Source: Methanococcoides burtonii DSM 6242 (GTDB lineage: Archaea > Halobacteriota > Methanosarcinia > Methanosarcinales > Methanosarcinaceae). From it: a DNA stretch of 64,000 bases. The stretch's first letter is position 1. Each line of letters begins with the position of its first letter. The DNA is taken from contig NC_007955.1 in assembly GCF_000013725.1 (NCBI RefSeq), positions 961,579 to 1,025,578 on the forward strand. The letters are read 5' to 3'. A model generated the notes under the pieces. That model made no database searches. It saw only the letters and a list, made by a program, of their open reading frames with translations, and was not told the DNA's origin. A program made the position numbers and the translations under genes. This document shows positions 1 through 9,708 of this stretch, piece by piece.

Positions 1-2
1 TC

Positions 3-86
3 CTTGGATTTCTTGCATTGATAGCTGTATCTATAGTTTATTATTTTGGCTACATGAAAAAGAAGGAGCCGGAAAATGAACAATAA
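3..86 (+). CDS. C-terminal end of an exported or membrane protein (partial)
   Basis: The window opens inside an open frame that reads as a short hydrophobic helix (LGFLALIAVSIVYYFGY) followed by a basic tail (MKKKEPENEQ) and stops at 84-86. One membrane helix with positive residues after it is typical of the C-terminal anchor of an extracytoplasmic protein. The stop overlaps the start of the ABC permease at 76 by 11 bases, so the two genes are translationally coupled. Substrate-binding or S-layer-like proteins often precede permeases of this type, but the family cannot be told from 27 residues. Confidence 0.6.
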   Translation, partial: LGFLALIAVSIVYYFGYMKKKEPENEQ

Positions 87-1278
87 TGACATCAAAGTGA
101 TGGTATTTTTAGCATATAAAAATCTAGTTAAAAGTAAAACCACTTTCATGGTCATTGTTGCCGTTCTGGCAATGAGTTTTCTTTCAATTACATTTTTTGC
201 ATCAATTATTGATGGATTAGGTTATGAATTTGAAGAAGGGATGATCAAAGGCCAAACGGGACACCTTATGATAGAGCCTCAAGAAGATCACCCATATATA
301 AGTAATTCTGAAAATTTAATGAAAAATATAAGAAGGATCCCAGGGGTAGTTGGAGTCTCAAGAAGATTAGATGCCAGTGTTGTGGCAAGGCATAAAAGTG
401 TAGAAATGGGCATTCCAATGCTGTTTATTGAACCTCAAAATGAAAGAAAGGTTTCTGCTTACTGGGATAGTATCATTTTAGGTGAATATATTTCTGAAAA
501 AGACTCAGATGAGCTTCTTATAGGTGCAGATCTGGTAAAATCTTATGCACAAGAAGATGATACACAAAAAAGACTGGATGTAAATGTTGGGGATAAAATT
601 ACTTTAAGTTTTAGCAATGGGGTTGTTAAAGAGTATAAAATAAAAGGCATATATAAAACAGGATCAAGATTTAGTGATGATAAATTAATTGTTAATTTCG
701 ATGAATATCAATCAATATTTGGCTCATCTGAAAACATTGCATCCAATATATTGGTACGGCTGCCAGAGAGGGGAATGGAAGAACAATACAAAACCAAGAT
801 AATTGATCTTGGTGTAACTGAACAAATAAATAATTGGCAGACGAAGATGGGAGCTGTAAATCAGTTTGTTGGAAGTCTTCAGATAACAAATAAAATTACT
901 GGAACAATAGGACTTCTAACAGCTTTTGCAACAATATACATAATTATTTTCATAAATGTAACAAATAAAAGAAAACAGATCGGAATATTAAAAGCTGTAG
1001 GGATAAAAAAAGAGATAATTCTTGGATCATATGTTCTTCAATCATTAACTTATGGGGTCACCGGTGTCATAATTGGAAATCTCCTTATGCAAGTGCTATT
1101 GTCAATTCTGTCAATTCATCCCCTAAGCATGCCTATTGGGGATGTTGTACCCATTTTGACAAAAGATAGGATCATAACAACAACTTTCACACTCATATTA
1201 GCATCATTAGTTGCAGGTATTTTTCCTTCTAAGAAAGCAGCTGATGAAAATATACTGGATGCTATTTTTGGAGGATGA
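76..1278 (+). CDS. ABC transporter permease, MacB/FtsX type
   Basis: A 400-residue membrane protein with the FtsX/MacB permease layout. There is an N-terminal helix (about residues 20-45, after the basic NLVKSKTTFMV), a large extracytoplasmic domain (about 46-265), then three helices in the C-terminal 130 residues (starting near IGLLTAFATIYIIIF). The loop NKRKQIGILKAVGIKK is the coupling-helix region of this family. Such permeases act as dimers with a MacB/LolD-type ATPase and usually export lipoproteins, peptides or antibiotics. The next gene overlaps by 4 bases and encodes that ATPase. The substrate cannot be inferred from the sequence. Confidence 0.9.
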   Translation: MNNNDIKVMVFLAYKNLVKSKTTFMVIVAVLAMSFLSITFFASIIDGLGYEFEEGMIKGQTGHLMIEPQEDHPYISNSENLMKNIRRIPGVVGVSRRLDASVVARHKSVEMGIPMLFIEPQNERKVSAYWDSIILGEYISEKDSDELLIGADLVKSYAQEDDTQKRLDVNVGDKITLSFSNGVVKEYKIKGIYKTGSRFSDDKLIVNFDEYQSIFGSSENIASNILVRLPERGMEEQYKTKIIDLGVTEQINNWQTKMGAVNQFVGSLQITNKITGTIGLLTAFATIYIIIFINVTNKRKQIGILKAVGIKKEIILGSYVLQSLTYGVTGVIIGNLLMQVLLSILSIHPLSMPIGDVVPILTKDRIITTTFTLILASLVAGIFPSKKAADENILDAIFGG

Positions 1279-1970
1279 GCATGAAAGGTGTTATAATAAA
1301 AACTGAAAATATTGAGAGGGTATACATTACAGGTCCAGTAAAAACATACGCTTTGAAAGATATCAGTGTGGAGATATATGAAGGTGAGTTTGTAGCCATT
1401 ATGGGGCCAAGTGGAAGTGGTAAAAGTACTTTATTGCATCAACTGGGTCTTTTAGACACGCCAACTAATGGAAAAATTACCATAGATGATAATGATATCA
1501 TAAATCTTTCTGATGCAAAGAAAACACAGTTTAGACTTGATAAATTAGGTTATGTTTTTCAATCATACAATCTAATTCCCGAACTTACAGCTCTTGAAAA
1601 TGTTTATATTACAGATATGGCTAGAGGTTTGGGAAAAGAAAAGTATGAAAAAAAAGCAAAAGATATCCTTGAAGCCGTAGGGTTAGGAAACAGGATAGAT
1701 CATTATCCTTCTGAACTTTCAGGAGGGCAACAGCAAAGGGTGTCCATAGCTAGGGCATTGGTAAATGAGCCAAAAATACTATTTGCAGATGAACCTACTG
1801 CTAATCTGGACACAGATTCTTCCAAAGAAGTAATAGATCTATTTAGGAAATTCAATAAAGAAATTGGTCAGACAATAGTTATGGTAACTCACGAAGAAGA
1901 AGAAGGCCTAAAAGCAGATCGGATCATTTGGGTAAAGGATGGCTTGTTAGATAAAGATAAAATAAAATAA
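1275..1970 (+). CDS. ABC transporter ATP-binding protein, MacB/LolD type
   Basis: A 231-residue nucleotide-binding subunit. The Walker A motif GPSGSGKST lies near residue 45, the Q-loop in YVFQSYNLIPELTALENV, the signature LSGGQQQRVSIARAL near 145, Walker B ILFADEPTANLD near 168, and the switch histidine in MVTHE. Length and motifs match LolD/MacB-class ATPases. The start codon lies inside the end of the permease gene (ATGA-type overlap), so the two are one operon. The first residues MSMKG offer a second ATG two codons in, and either could be the start. Confidence 0.93.
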   Translation: MSMKGVIIKTENIERVYITGPVKTYALKDISVEIYEGEFVAIMGPSGSGKSTLLHQLGLLDTPTNGKITIDDNDIINLSDAKKTQFRLDKLGYVFQSYNLIPELTALENVYITDMARGLGKEKYEKKAKDILEAVGLGNRIDHYPSELSGGQQQRVSIARALVNEPKILFADEPTANLDTDSSKEVIDLFRKFNKEIGQTIVMVTHEEEEGLKADRIIWVKDGLLDKDKIK

Positions 1971-2093
1971 AGTATCAATAATGCTGGGTTTAGAGATTAT
2001 GATATAGCATAATCTATAGATAAGATGTCTTATATGATTGATTTTTATATAAGGTTATTACGCATAAATTATTTTTTATAATAAAAGATAATT

Positions 2094-2111
2094 GGCTCTG
2101 TAGAAATCCTC
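2094..2111 (+). repeat. Solo IS terminal repeat (GGCTCTGTAGAAATCCTC)
   Basis: The 18 bases GGCTCTGTAGAAATCCTC match the left end of the dead IS5-like element at 13376. They also share the end GGCTCTGTAGAAA with the small element at 41439. No partner end in inverted orientation is visible nearby, so this is a relic of an older insertion. It sits in the intergenic stretch between the ABC ATPase gene and the ISH3-like transposase remnant. The rest of that stretch (1971-2195) is A+T-rich, and I see no gene in it. Confidence 0.75.
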
Positions 2112-2195
2112 ATTTGAATAATAAAAATAACCCGGACGTATCTGTCAAGGTTATGCACTAATATCTTGAATTTAATTTCAGTAGTTCTCTAATTT

Positions 2196-3236
2196 TTGCT
2201 TAACCCCATAAATCCAGGTCAAGCGGCACATTTATATGCGGTTCTAAATTTCCCCTCCATGTTACCTCGACTAGAACTAACACCAACTCGCTGCATCAAA
2301 ACTGCTTTACAGCCTCTTCTCGACAATATCCAAATTCCAATCAATGGTTATCTCAATTGCAAAAATCTATTTGCCAGTGTTCTTGGCATGGCAACATGAA
2401 TCGTTCAATTCATTCAATTCATAAACAGTATCATAAGACTCCTTGTGAAACATCAATGAGATGCCATTTACAAAAGATAGAGTTGAATCAACTTATTGAA
2501 CACAATACAAAAATACTCTTACAATCATCACTTAAAACTCTCAAACAAAAGAAAAAGCATGACTTTTCTATTGATTATACGAATAATCCATACTATGGAG
2601 GCATAGATGATAGCAATAATCGATATGTGATTAGAGGTCAAGCCAAAAAATCAACGAACTCATTCTATTCCTACATCTCGCTTTGCATTATTGACAAAGA
2701 TGAAAGAGTTACAATTTCTGTGCTTCCTGTGAAAAAAGGAAACTCCAAGACAGATTATCTCAAATATTTTATAGACCAGATAAAACAGATTAAATTCAAG
2801 ATCAATGTTCTTTGTTTGGACAGGGAATTCTATTCCAGAGATGTTTTTTTTACAGGAAAATGACATTCCACATATCACTCCTGTCGTAAGGAGGGGGAAG
2901 AATGGTTGTGAGAATCTAGGGTTTGTTGTTTATGGGATTGATTGGGATTCAAGAAAAGTCAGTGACACTTACAGGAAAAGGTTTGCTATAGAATCCTCTT
3001 ATAGGATGCGAAATGTGGTAAAACCTAAAACGTGTTCTAAAGACCCTATGTTACGATATTTTTATGCGTTGATATCGTTTCTTTTCAAAAATGCATGGGT
3101 GTCAATACAAAGAATGCATTTCATGAAAGTGAAAAGAGGACCAAAGACGATTGAATCTGATATGTTTGTTCATTTAATTGTGGAATGGGTGAGAAGAAAG
3201 TTGAAAGTTAGGTTAAATGTTAAGTGTTTTAGGTGA
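2196..3236 (+). pseudogene. Frameshifted transposase, probably ISH3 family
   Basis: Three overlapping frames (2196-2399, 2357-2863, 2805-3236) together read as one transposase of about 340 residues. It resembles the archaeal ISH3 family as I recall it. DDE-type residues are visible in FSIDYTNNPYYGG, in LCLDREFYSRDVF and in AIESSYRMRN. The first frameshift lies near 2395. The second lies in the T-run at about 2845-2852, where frame 2 ends in DVFFTGK while frame 3 continues as FLQENDIPHITPV. With two frameshifts the gene cannot make a full protein. No inverted repeats or target duplication were found, so the element boundaries are unknown. Confidence 0.75.
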
Positions 3237-3337
3237 ATGTGGAAATATTATAGGAGGAAATTAATATTAGTGAAGTACTGAAGTTAGTTAGTATCATTCT
3301 TGATACTTACAAGATATTCCATTACTGAAATATTTTT

Positions 3338-3700
3338 TTAAATTTCAGTATCTAATATCTGAAGAAAATCACTTAATATTTGTTCAGCATCTTCCACTGT
3401 AAAATGCTGAACATTAAAATAATTAATAAATTCATCACTTAGTTTTGAAATTGTCTAATCATAACCTTTGTTTGCTGAATAATTCCCGATAATGCTTTGT
3501 ACATTGCTCTTACCAAAAAAAGCATTAAAATGGTGTTTTTCTAAGTAGTATACTTATTAACTAGTTGGTCACAAGTGTTTGGATAAATATTTTTAGAGTT
3601 AGGCACTTGACTTATATGTTTCTTAGAGATATCATAATGAAATTGCTTAAGTGCCCAAAAACGATTGCTTCGCAAATTATTATATAAATCCTACTAAATA
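3338..3700 (-). pseudogene. Decayed gene fragment of unknown family
   Basis: On the minus strand two frames read as plausible protein. The C-terminal piece is KLSDEFINYFNVQHFTVEDA followed by a short acidic tail ending at the stop at 3338-3340. An upstream piece in another frame includes RSNRFWALKQFHYDISKKH, and it is broken by a TAG and a frame change. The amino-acid content looks like real coding sequence that has decayed. I do not recognise the family. The rest of 3237-4015 is A+T-rich, and no other gene is visible in it. Confidence 0.35.
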
Positions 3701-4015
3701 TTAAATTATATATTAGAATTGATTATTAATACATCAAGTGTTTACAAAATACAAGTGCTGTCCATAACTTTTTTTATTTTCGGAATTAAATCACAGCGAC
3801 GAGATGCAATATTTTGAAATATTTGTACAAAATGCTGCAGAGTTCCTTTGTCGCAACACCATCGTTTACATATATCCCAGTTGCTCAATCCTATCTTAAG
3901 CACATTCAACTTGACGTTTAAGATCGTAAATCATACTAACCCCTTCACATGGTTTAATAATATAATATTACCATGTGAGGTGAAAGTCGCGCAACTTTAG
4001 CTTTCAAGACATGGC

Positions 4016-5947
4016 TTATCTTTTAAGTTCAGCAATGCCCAAAAACGCATATTTTGTTTCCAGAGGGATACCAGTGTTCATCGGATTTATCTCCCTCTTG
4101 CTGACCTCGATCTTTATATCCCCATCATCAAGCTGAGCATCTTTCATGTACTGCATGACAAGATCATTACCAAGCTTTTCCGCAAATTGGATGGCTTCCC
4201 CATAATTTACCATCTCATGCTTGCCCTGTGGTGAAAATACACTTATAGAAGTAGGTTTCAGGTTGTATTTCGATTCACCGAAGGTGACCCTGATGAGTAT
4301 CTCGATCCTCTTCACACCTTTTCCTGCAAGCGCACCCACAGCATTGCCGACCTCTGCATACTCAGGCAGAAGGATATTCGCATCAACGAACTTCTTGATA
4401 GCTTCAGTATATGCACGTACGGGGCCACCAAGCAGCACCACAGGCACGTCTGTCTTGAACCCTGCACGATAATCACCGTCAAGACCTTTTTCAATTTCAG
4501 CAGGAGCTACGTTTTCCATCAAGTATGATAACAAATTCAGAGCCATGTTCTTTGCAACCTTCTTCTTAATATCAAGACACAGATCCTTTACTTCCATATC
4601 AGCGAAGATACACATCTGCTCGGCACCCAGGATAGCTGCTTCAGTATTCCATTCATCATAATCCCCAAGAGCATGCAGTGCATCGGTTGGAGTGAATCCT
4701 ATCGCCTGAATAAGCCGCTTCTGAATGAGGATATCAAGGAGCATAGGAGAAGGCATCTTCCTGCTTTCCCAATATATGTCAGCTACATGGATTGGCTCAT
4801 CGCCGATCCTGTTGAGAAGTTCTTCTTCCCTTTGTGTGATCTCAATGGGTTTCTGTTCTGTCCTGATGAAGAACTTGGTAGGCTGGAGATTTTCTCCAAG
4901 CTGATTACGTGTAACGGATTGCCCATGTTTTAGCTTCTTTATGATCATCGGGTACTTTGAAGCAGCAACACAAAGCGGAACTACCCTTCTTGGTCCAATA
5001 CTTATCACATGGTTACGCACCCATACATGACTATCTCCGCCCATTGCCGATGTTTCCATTTTTATAGCTTCGACCTTGGTCTGCCATCCCCCTACAACAG
5101 CACCGGTGTCTGATATCTGTGGCAATCCATCAACTATCAATGAAACATCAGTACTTGTACCACCTACATCAATAACAACACAGGTCGGCTCCTTCGACAA
5201 ATAAGCAGCACCAAGAAGACTTGCTGCGGGTCCAGTAAAAATAGACTCTATAGGATGTTTGAGAGCTTCCGTTATCCCTACAATAGAACCATCACATTTG
5301 AGCATCATAAGCTTGGCATCAATTCCACGGCGTTCTATTTCCGAGACGACGGTATTCATGAACTGATTGGCGATAGGAAGTAACTGTGCATTCAGAAATG
5401 CAGTGATCCCCCTATCGTAAGCACCAAGTGATTGGGAAAGCTCATGTCCGCAAATGACAGGCATTCCGGTAAGCTCTGTGATGACTTCTTTTACCTTTAG
5501 CTCATGTTCCGGATTCCTCACACTGAAATATGAGGATACTGCAAAAGCTGAGACCTTTGCCTTTACACTTTCAACAAACTCCTTTACTGAATCAATGTCG
5601 AGTGGCGCAGTCTCATTTCCACCGGAACTGTGACCACCATCTACTGAAATGGAATATTTTATGGCGGAATTTTTGGGTATCTCAGCATTGCCCACAAGTA
5701 TCAAACCCACAGGGTATCCCGTTTTCTCAAGAATTGTATTTGTTGCAAGAGTAGTGGAAACTGAAACAAGCTTTACCTGTTGCAATATTTCCTGATCTAC
5801 CCCGTCAAGAGCATTCTGTATCCCCACAAGCAAGTCCGGATAGGTCGTACGTGCTTTTGTGGCTCCGACTACACTTCCATCCCCATCGTTGATAAGAACG
5901 GCATCTGTATAAGTTCCCCCTGCGTCAATACCAAGGCTATATTTCAT
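4016..5947 (-). CDS. Hydantoinase/oxoprolinase family protein (copy 1)
   Basis: A 643-residue protein of the hydantoinase A / 5-oxoprolinase family. These enzymes have an actin-like ATPase fold and use ATP to open cyclic amides or carboxylate small substrates. The phosphate-binding motif GIDAGGTYTDAVLI is at the N terminus (residues 6-19). A second nucleotide-binding motif, VIDVGGTSTDVSLI, lies near residue 260, and a glycine-rich VVLLGGPVRAY near 510. The start MKYSLGIDAGG is preceded by AAGGA at suitable spacing and matches the start of the paralogue at 6189-8114. No HyuB-type partner lies nearby, so the two paralogues may form the enzyme together. The substrate is unknown. Confidence 0.85.
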   Translation of the reverse strand: MKYSLGIDAGGTYTDAVLINDGDGSVVGATKARTTYPDLLVGIQNALDGVDQEILQQVKLVSVSTTLATNTILEKTGYPVGLILVGNAEIPKNSAIKYSISVDGGHSSGGNETAPLDIDSVKEFVESVKAKVSAFAVSSYFSVRNPEHELKVKEVITELTGMPVICGHELSQSLGAYDRGITAFLNAQLLPIANQFMNTVVSEIERRGIDAKLMMLKCDGSIVGITEALKHPIESIFTGPAASLLGAAYLSKEPTCVVIDVGGTSTDVSLIVDGLPQISDTGAVVGGWQTKVEAIKMETSAMGGDSHVWVRNHVISIGPRRVVPLCVAASKYPMIIKKLKHGQSVTRNQLGENLQPTKFFIRTEQKPIEITQREEELLNRIGDEPIHVADIYWESRKMPSPMLLDILIQKRLIQAIGFTPTDALHALGDYDEWNTEAAILGAEQMCIFADMEVKDLCLDIKKKVAKNMALNLLSYLMENVAPAEIEKGLDGDYRAGFKTDVPVVLLGGPVRAYTEAIKKFVDANILLPEYAEVGNAVGALAGKGVKRIEILIRVTFGESKYNLKPTSISVFSPQGKHEMVNYGEAIQFAEKLGNDLVMQYMKDAQLDDGDIKIEVSKREINPMNTGIPLETKYAFLGIAELKR

Positions 5948-6188
5948 AATATGCTTCCTTTATGGGTAAATTTTGATATTTTGGATAGTTATTATCCGAT
6001 TCTGTTGAACGATGATGATATGATGGTTTTTATGAAATGGCCATCGTGGATCGCTTCATGTGCCTTTAGGATTAAAGTAAATGTATATGAACATTAGGAT
6101 TTTGTTCTGCAATGCAGGAAGTGCATTAGACATTTATAACCAATACATCATCCAGCCCATGAGAACGAACACCAATCCAATATTAAAA

Positions 6189-8114
6189 TTAGATATTGAC
6201 CTCTCTTATTGGAGTGCCAATACCTACAAAGATGAGCTTTGTCTCAATTGGCAAGCTGTCACCATGCATAGCAATGTCATTCCTGGTAACTTCAAGACGT
6301 ACATCGCCTGCATTAAGTCCTGCTTCGGCCATGTAACTTAGCACCAGTTCCCTACCAAGGGTATCAGCATATTCGAGAGCTTCAGGGTGGGTCATGAAGA
6401 CCTTTCTCTCACCTGGTGCAAACACCGTGATGTTTGCCTTAGTCCTTTTCCTTACGTTCTTTATAAGGATCTCTATGCGCTTGATCCCCTTACCTACAAG
6501 AGCACCGACAGCATTTCCGACCTCGGAATGCTCCGGCAAAATAATGTCAGCATCGAGTAGCTCTCTGACATCATCCACATATGCCCTGACAGGTCCCCCC
6601 AGAAGCACCACAGGGATATCGAGCTTGAACTTTGTGTGATAATTTCCTTCAATTACCTTCCGGATCTCATCCGGATGTACATTTTCAAGCAGGTAGGACA
6701 TCAGATAGATGACCATGTTTTTTGCAACTTCCTTCTTTACTGTCTGGCAAAATTCTATTTTACCCTGATGGGTCATTCTTCCAAGTGTCTTAGCAGCAAT
6801 ATTGGAAGCTTCGGAATCCCATTCGGTGTATTCACCAAGAACGTGCAGTGCATCTGTTGGAGTGAAGCCAATTCCCTGTATGAGACGTTTTTGTATCAAC
6901 AGGTCAAGAAATACTGGTGATGGAAGTCGGTCTATGAAGATCTCATTGATAGATACAGGTGCATCCTCTATTTTATCAAATATCTCTTTTTCAGAGTGAC
7001 TGAGTTCGTTCTGAGGCTCTCTTCCCGTACGGATGAAATATTTGGTTGGCTGAATATTTTCACTTAAGAGCATCCTTGAAGGAATCCTTGCCATTTTCAA
7101 TTTATCAAGCAGCTCAGGATATTTTGAAGCGGCAACACACAAAGGAATTACCCTTCTAGGGCCGATGTTAGGGCGTTGGTTCTTTATCCATATATGACTG
7201 TCACCACCCATAGCCGATGTCTCCATACGGATTGCTTTGACCTTTGTCTGCCAGCCACCAACGATGGCCCCCTCATCACAGAGTTCAGGAAGCTCATTGT
7301 TTATCATTGAAACATCCGTACTCGTACCACCGACATCGATCACGGCACAAGTATCAGACTTACTCAAATAAGCTGCACCTACAAGACTTGCAGCAGGTCC
7401 GGAAAAGATAGATTCAATTGGTTTTTCCTTAGCTTCATCGATACCCACAACGGAACCATCACATTTGAGCATAAGGACCCTTGCTTCAATCTGCCTTCGT
7501 CCCAATTCATTGATAATGGTCTCGATAAAATGATCTGTTATTGGAATAAGTTGTGCATTGAGATATGCTGTAATCCCACGATTATAAGCACCCAGGTCCT
7601 GAGAAAGTTCATGACCACAAACTACAGGAAGACCCGTGAGGTCCTTAATCAGTTCCTTTACCTGAAGTTCATGATCCGGATTACGGATACTAAAATATGA
7701 GGATACCGCAAAAGCTGATACCTTGTCTTTGTTCAGAAGGACATAGTCCTTGATACCATTAATATCCAATGGACTTGTTTCTTCACCATTAGGACCGTGG
7801 CCACCTTCAGCAACGAAGTAATTAGTAATTGAATGAGTGTCAGGGATGAGATAATCGCCTGCCATGATGAGTGCAACTGGATAACCGGTGCTTTCGAGAA
7901 TAGTGTTGGTTGACAGAGTCGTTGATACGGAGACGAGCTTAACATTTACCAGATATGACTGATCAAGACCATCCAGAGAGTTCTTTATGCCTTCGAGAAG
8001 GTTCGGATAGGTCGTAAGTGCTTTATTAGAATCTACTATTTCACCATCAGAGTCCCTTATTATAACCGAGTCAGTGTATGTCCCACCGGCATCAATGCCC
8101 ATGCTGTATTGCAT
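6189..8114 (-). CDS. Hydantoinase/oxoprolinase family protein (copy 2)
   Basis: A 641-residue paralogue of the downstream protein (4016-5947), collinear over its whole length. It has the same motifs: MGIDAGGTYTDSVII at the N terminus, VIDVGGTSTDVSMI near 258, and VVLLGGPVRAY near 505. I place the start at the ATG at 8112-8114 because GGAGTGAT lies just upstream; a GTG three codons earlier falls inside that ribosome binding site. The 241-base gap to copy 1 (5948-6188) shows no gene. A TATA-like box lies about 95 bases upstream. The two copies probably arose by tandem duplication and then diverged. Confidence 0.85.
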   Translation of the reverse strand: MQYSMGIDAGGTYTDSVIIRDSDGEIVDSNKALTTYPNLLEGIKNSLDGLDQSYLVNVKLVSVSTTLSTNTILESTGYPVALIMAGDYLIPDTHSITNYFVAEGGHGPNGEETSPLDINGIKDYVLLNKDKVSAFAVSSYFSIRNPDHELQVKELIKDLTGLPVVCGHELSQDLGAYNRGITAYLNAQLIPITDHFIETIINELGRRQIEARVLMLKCDGSVVGIDEAKEKPIESIFSGPAASLVGAAYLSKSDTCAVIDVGGTSTDVSMINNELPELCDEGAIVGGWQTKVKAIRMETSAMGGDSHIWIKNQRPNIGPRRVIPLCVAASKYPELLDKLKMARIPSRMLLSENIQPTKYFIRTGREPQNELSHSEKEIFDKIEDAPVSINEIFIDRLPSPVFLDLLIQKRLIQGIGFTPTDALHVLGEYTEWDSEASNIAAKTLGRMTHQGKIEFCQTVKKEVAKNMVIYLMSYLLENVHPDEIRKVIEGNYHTKFKLDIPVVLLGGPVRAYVDDVRELLDADIILPEHSEVGNAVGALVGKGIKRIEILIKNVRKRTKANITVFAPGERKVFMTHPEALEYADTLGRELVLSYMAEAGLNAGDVRLEVTRNDIAMHGDSLPIETKLIFVGIGTPIREVNI

Positions 8115-8208
8115 TCTTATCACTCCTTTGTCACAACTCTTTAAAATCGTAATTCATATATCAGATAGGGAGATCAATTGAGAACTACCTTCTTCTTAAG
8201 ATAAGATG

Positions 8209-8223
8209 AGCAGGGCTTGTATA
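8209..8223 (-). promoter_or_regulatory. Probable TATA box for the hydantoinase-family gene
   Basis: On the minus strand CTCTTATATACAAG fits an archaeal TATA element. It would start transcription some 25 bases on, leaving a leader of about 70 bases before the ATG at 8114. Base pattern only. Confidence 0.4.
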
Positions 8224-8264
8224 TAAGAGTTGTGTGATGTTTGTGCAAAACCTGTTTATTTACT

Positions 8265-8873
8265 TTAAAGCTGCTCTGACGCTTTAAAAGTACCTTTCAG
8301 GACAATCAATTCTTCAAAAAAGCAATCTCGGTCAATATTACAGACCTCGACATCCAGCCCCCGCCCCTGCATATGCATTTTCACTTTATCTATACCGGTA
8401 AGTGATGATATCAATACAAGGATAATTCCCCCGTCACTTAGGTAGGGAGGAAACTCTTCAAGGAATCGATCAACCGCTTCGCGGCCATCAATACCACCGT
8501 CGAAGGCATAGTTCAGCCAGCCAGGGATCTTTTCATCTTCTGCTGTAGGAAGATAGGGAGGATTAAAAAGAATTAGGTCGAACTTTGTATCTGATCCGAA
8601 ACATCCAAACATATCTGCCCGGATGACCTCGACACTATTGCGTTTGGCACATTCGGCCGCAAAGGGACTAATCTCAGTGGCAACGAGGTCGACATCCACA
8701 TTGGTCTGAAGGACCGCAGAGACAAAACCAGTGCCTGCACCGACTTCTAGCACGTGCATTCCATCCTGTGCCACGTCTATTGCAACGTCTGCAAGAAGGT
8801 ATGAATCTTCTGCAGGATCGTAGACATTCTCATCAAGTTCGATGTCTGCATCCCTATATGTTATGGTGACCAT
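8265..8873 (-). CDS. HemK2/Mtq2-type protein methyltransferase
   Basis: A 202-residue class I SAM-dependent methyltransferase. The SAM motif VLEVGAGTGFVSAVL lies near residue 40, an acidic residue follows at VATEIS, and the N5-glutamine methyltransferase motif LILFNPPYLPT lies near 105. Archaeal and eukaryotic HemK2/Mtq2 enzymes of this size methylate the GGQ glutamine of release factor aRF1/eRF1, with Trm112 as partner. The gene starts four bases after the ksgA stop and is the last gene of the operon that begins with trmY. The family assignment is firm; the aRF1 substrate is inferred from the family. Confidence 0.85.
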   Translation of the reverse strand: MVTITYRDADIELDENVYDPAEDSYLLADVAIDVAQDGMHVLEVGAGTGFVSAVLQTNVDVDLVATEISPFAAECAKRNSVEVIRADMFGCFGSDTKFDLILFNPPYLPTAEDEKIPGWLNYAFDGGIDGREAVDRFLEEFPPYLSDGGIILVLISSLTGIDKVKMHMQGRGLDVEVCNIDRDCFFEELIVLKGTFKASEQL

Positions 8874-8877
8874 GCTA

Positions 8878-9690
8878 TCAGGAAGTAGATCTCATTTTGA
8901 AGATAAAGTTCGCGATCTCCGCCAGTTCGTGCGGTTCAAGATTTTCAGCCCTCTTGGACATGAACTCTTCAGGCAGTTCAGCCACTATCTGCTTGATATT
9001 CGGAACGTTTAACAGATGATTTCCTTTTACAATGGCATTCCTTAGCTTTTTCCTACGCTGGAGAAATACTGCGGTTACCAGATCAAGGAAGAACTGAGGG
9101 TCTTCGGTGTGGAAAGAAGATGGTCTTGGAACTACTTTTACCACGGCAGACCAGACCTCCGGAGGCGGTGAGAATGCAGATGGTGGTATCTTCATGATAA
9201 TATCTGCATCAGCAAAATAATGCGTGTTCACTGAAAGCCTGCTGTAGTTTTCAGTGTTTGCTTTAGCCACCATGCGCTGTGCAAATTCATACTGATACAT
9301 TAGTATTCCCAATTCAAACTCGTGTTTAAAGAGCTTAAAGGTTATAGGAGATGATATCGAATAGGGAAGATTTGCTACAACCTTATTGAATTTAGGAAGA
9401 TCTAATTTCAGGACATCGCCCGGAATTATCTCTAATTTCTCATTATCAGAAAAGCGGTCTTTGAGGACATGTACAAGTGCAGGGTCAAGTTCGATGACGT
9501 ATACCTTACCCGCCTTTTCAAGAAGACGTTCAGTAAGATTTCCTATGCCCCCTCCGATCTCCAGTACGACATCTTTTTCAGAAAGCTCTGCTTGGTCGAC
9601 AATAGAATCAAGTGATCGTTCATCGATCAAAAAATGTTGGTCATGACATCCACCACGGATGCCATATTTTTGTAATATTTTTCGTACCAA
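8878..9690 (-). CDS. ksgA: 16S rRNA dimethyladenosine transferase KsgA/Dim1
   Basis: A 270-residue SAM methyltransferase that dimethylates two adjacent adenines in the 3'-terminal helix of 16S rRNA. The N terminus has the KsgA hallmark GIRGGCHDQHFLID. The SAM motif VVLEIGGGIGNLTERLL is near residue 42, and the catalytic NLPYSISSPITFKL near 110. The start is a TTG at 9688-9690 with AAGGTGTC seven bases upstream. It sits between DUF655 and the HemK2-like gene, the usual archaeal order. Its own 16S target lies at 60.5-62 kb in this window. Confidence 0.93.
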   Translation of the reverse strand: MVRKILQKYGIRGGCHDQHFLIDERSLDSIVDQAELSEKDVVLEIGGGIGNLTERLLEKAGKVYVIELDPALVHVLKDRFSDNEKLEIIPGDVLKLDLPKFNKVVANLPYSISSPITFKLFKHEFELGILMYQYEFAQRMVAKANTENYSRLSVNTHYFADADIIMKIPPSAFSPPPEVWSAVVKVVPRPSSFHTEDPQFFLDLVTAVFLQRRKKLRNAIVKGNHLLNVPNIKQIVAELPEEFMSKRAENLEPHELAEIANFIFKMRSTS

Positions 9691-9708
9691 GTTAATGACA
9701 CCTTATTA

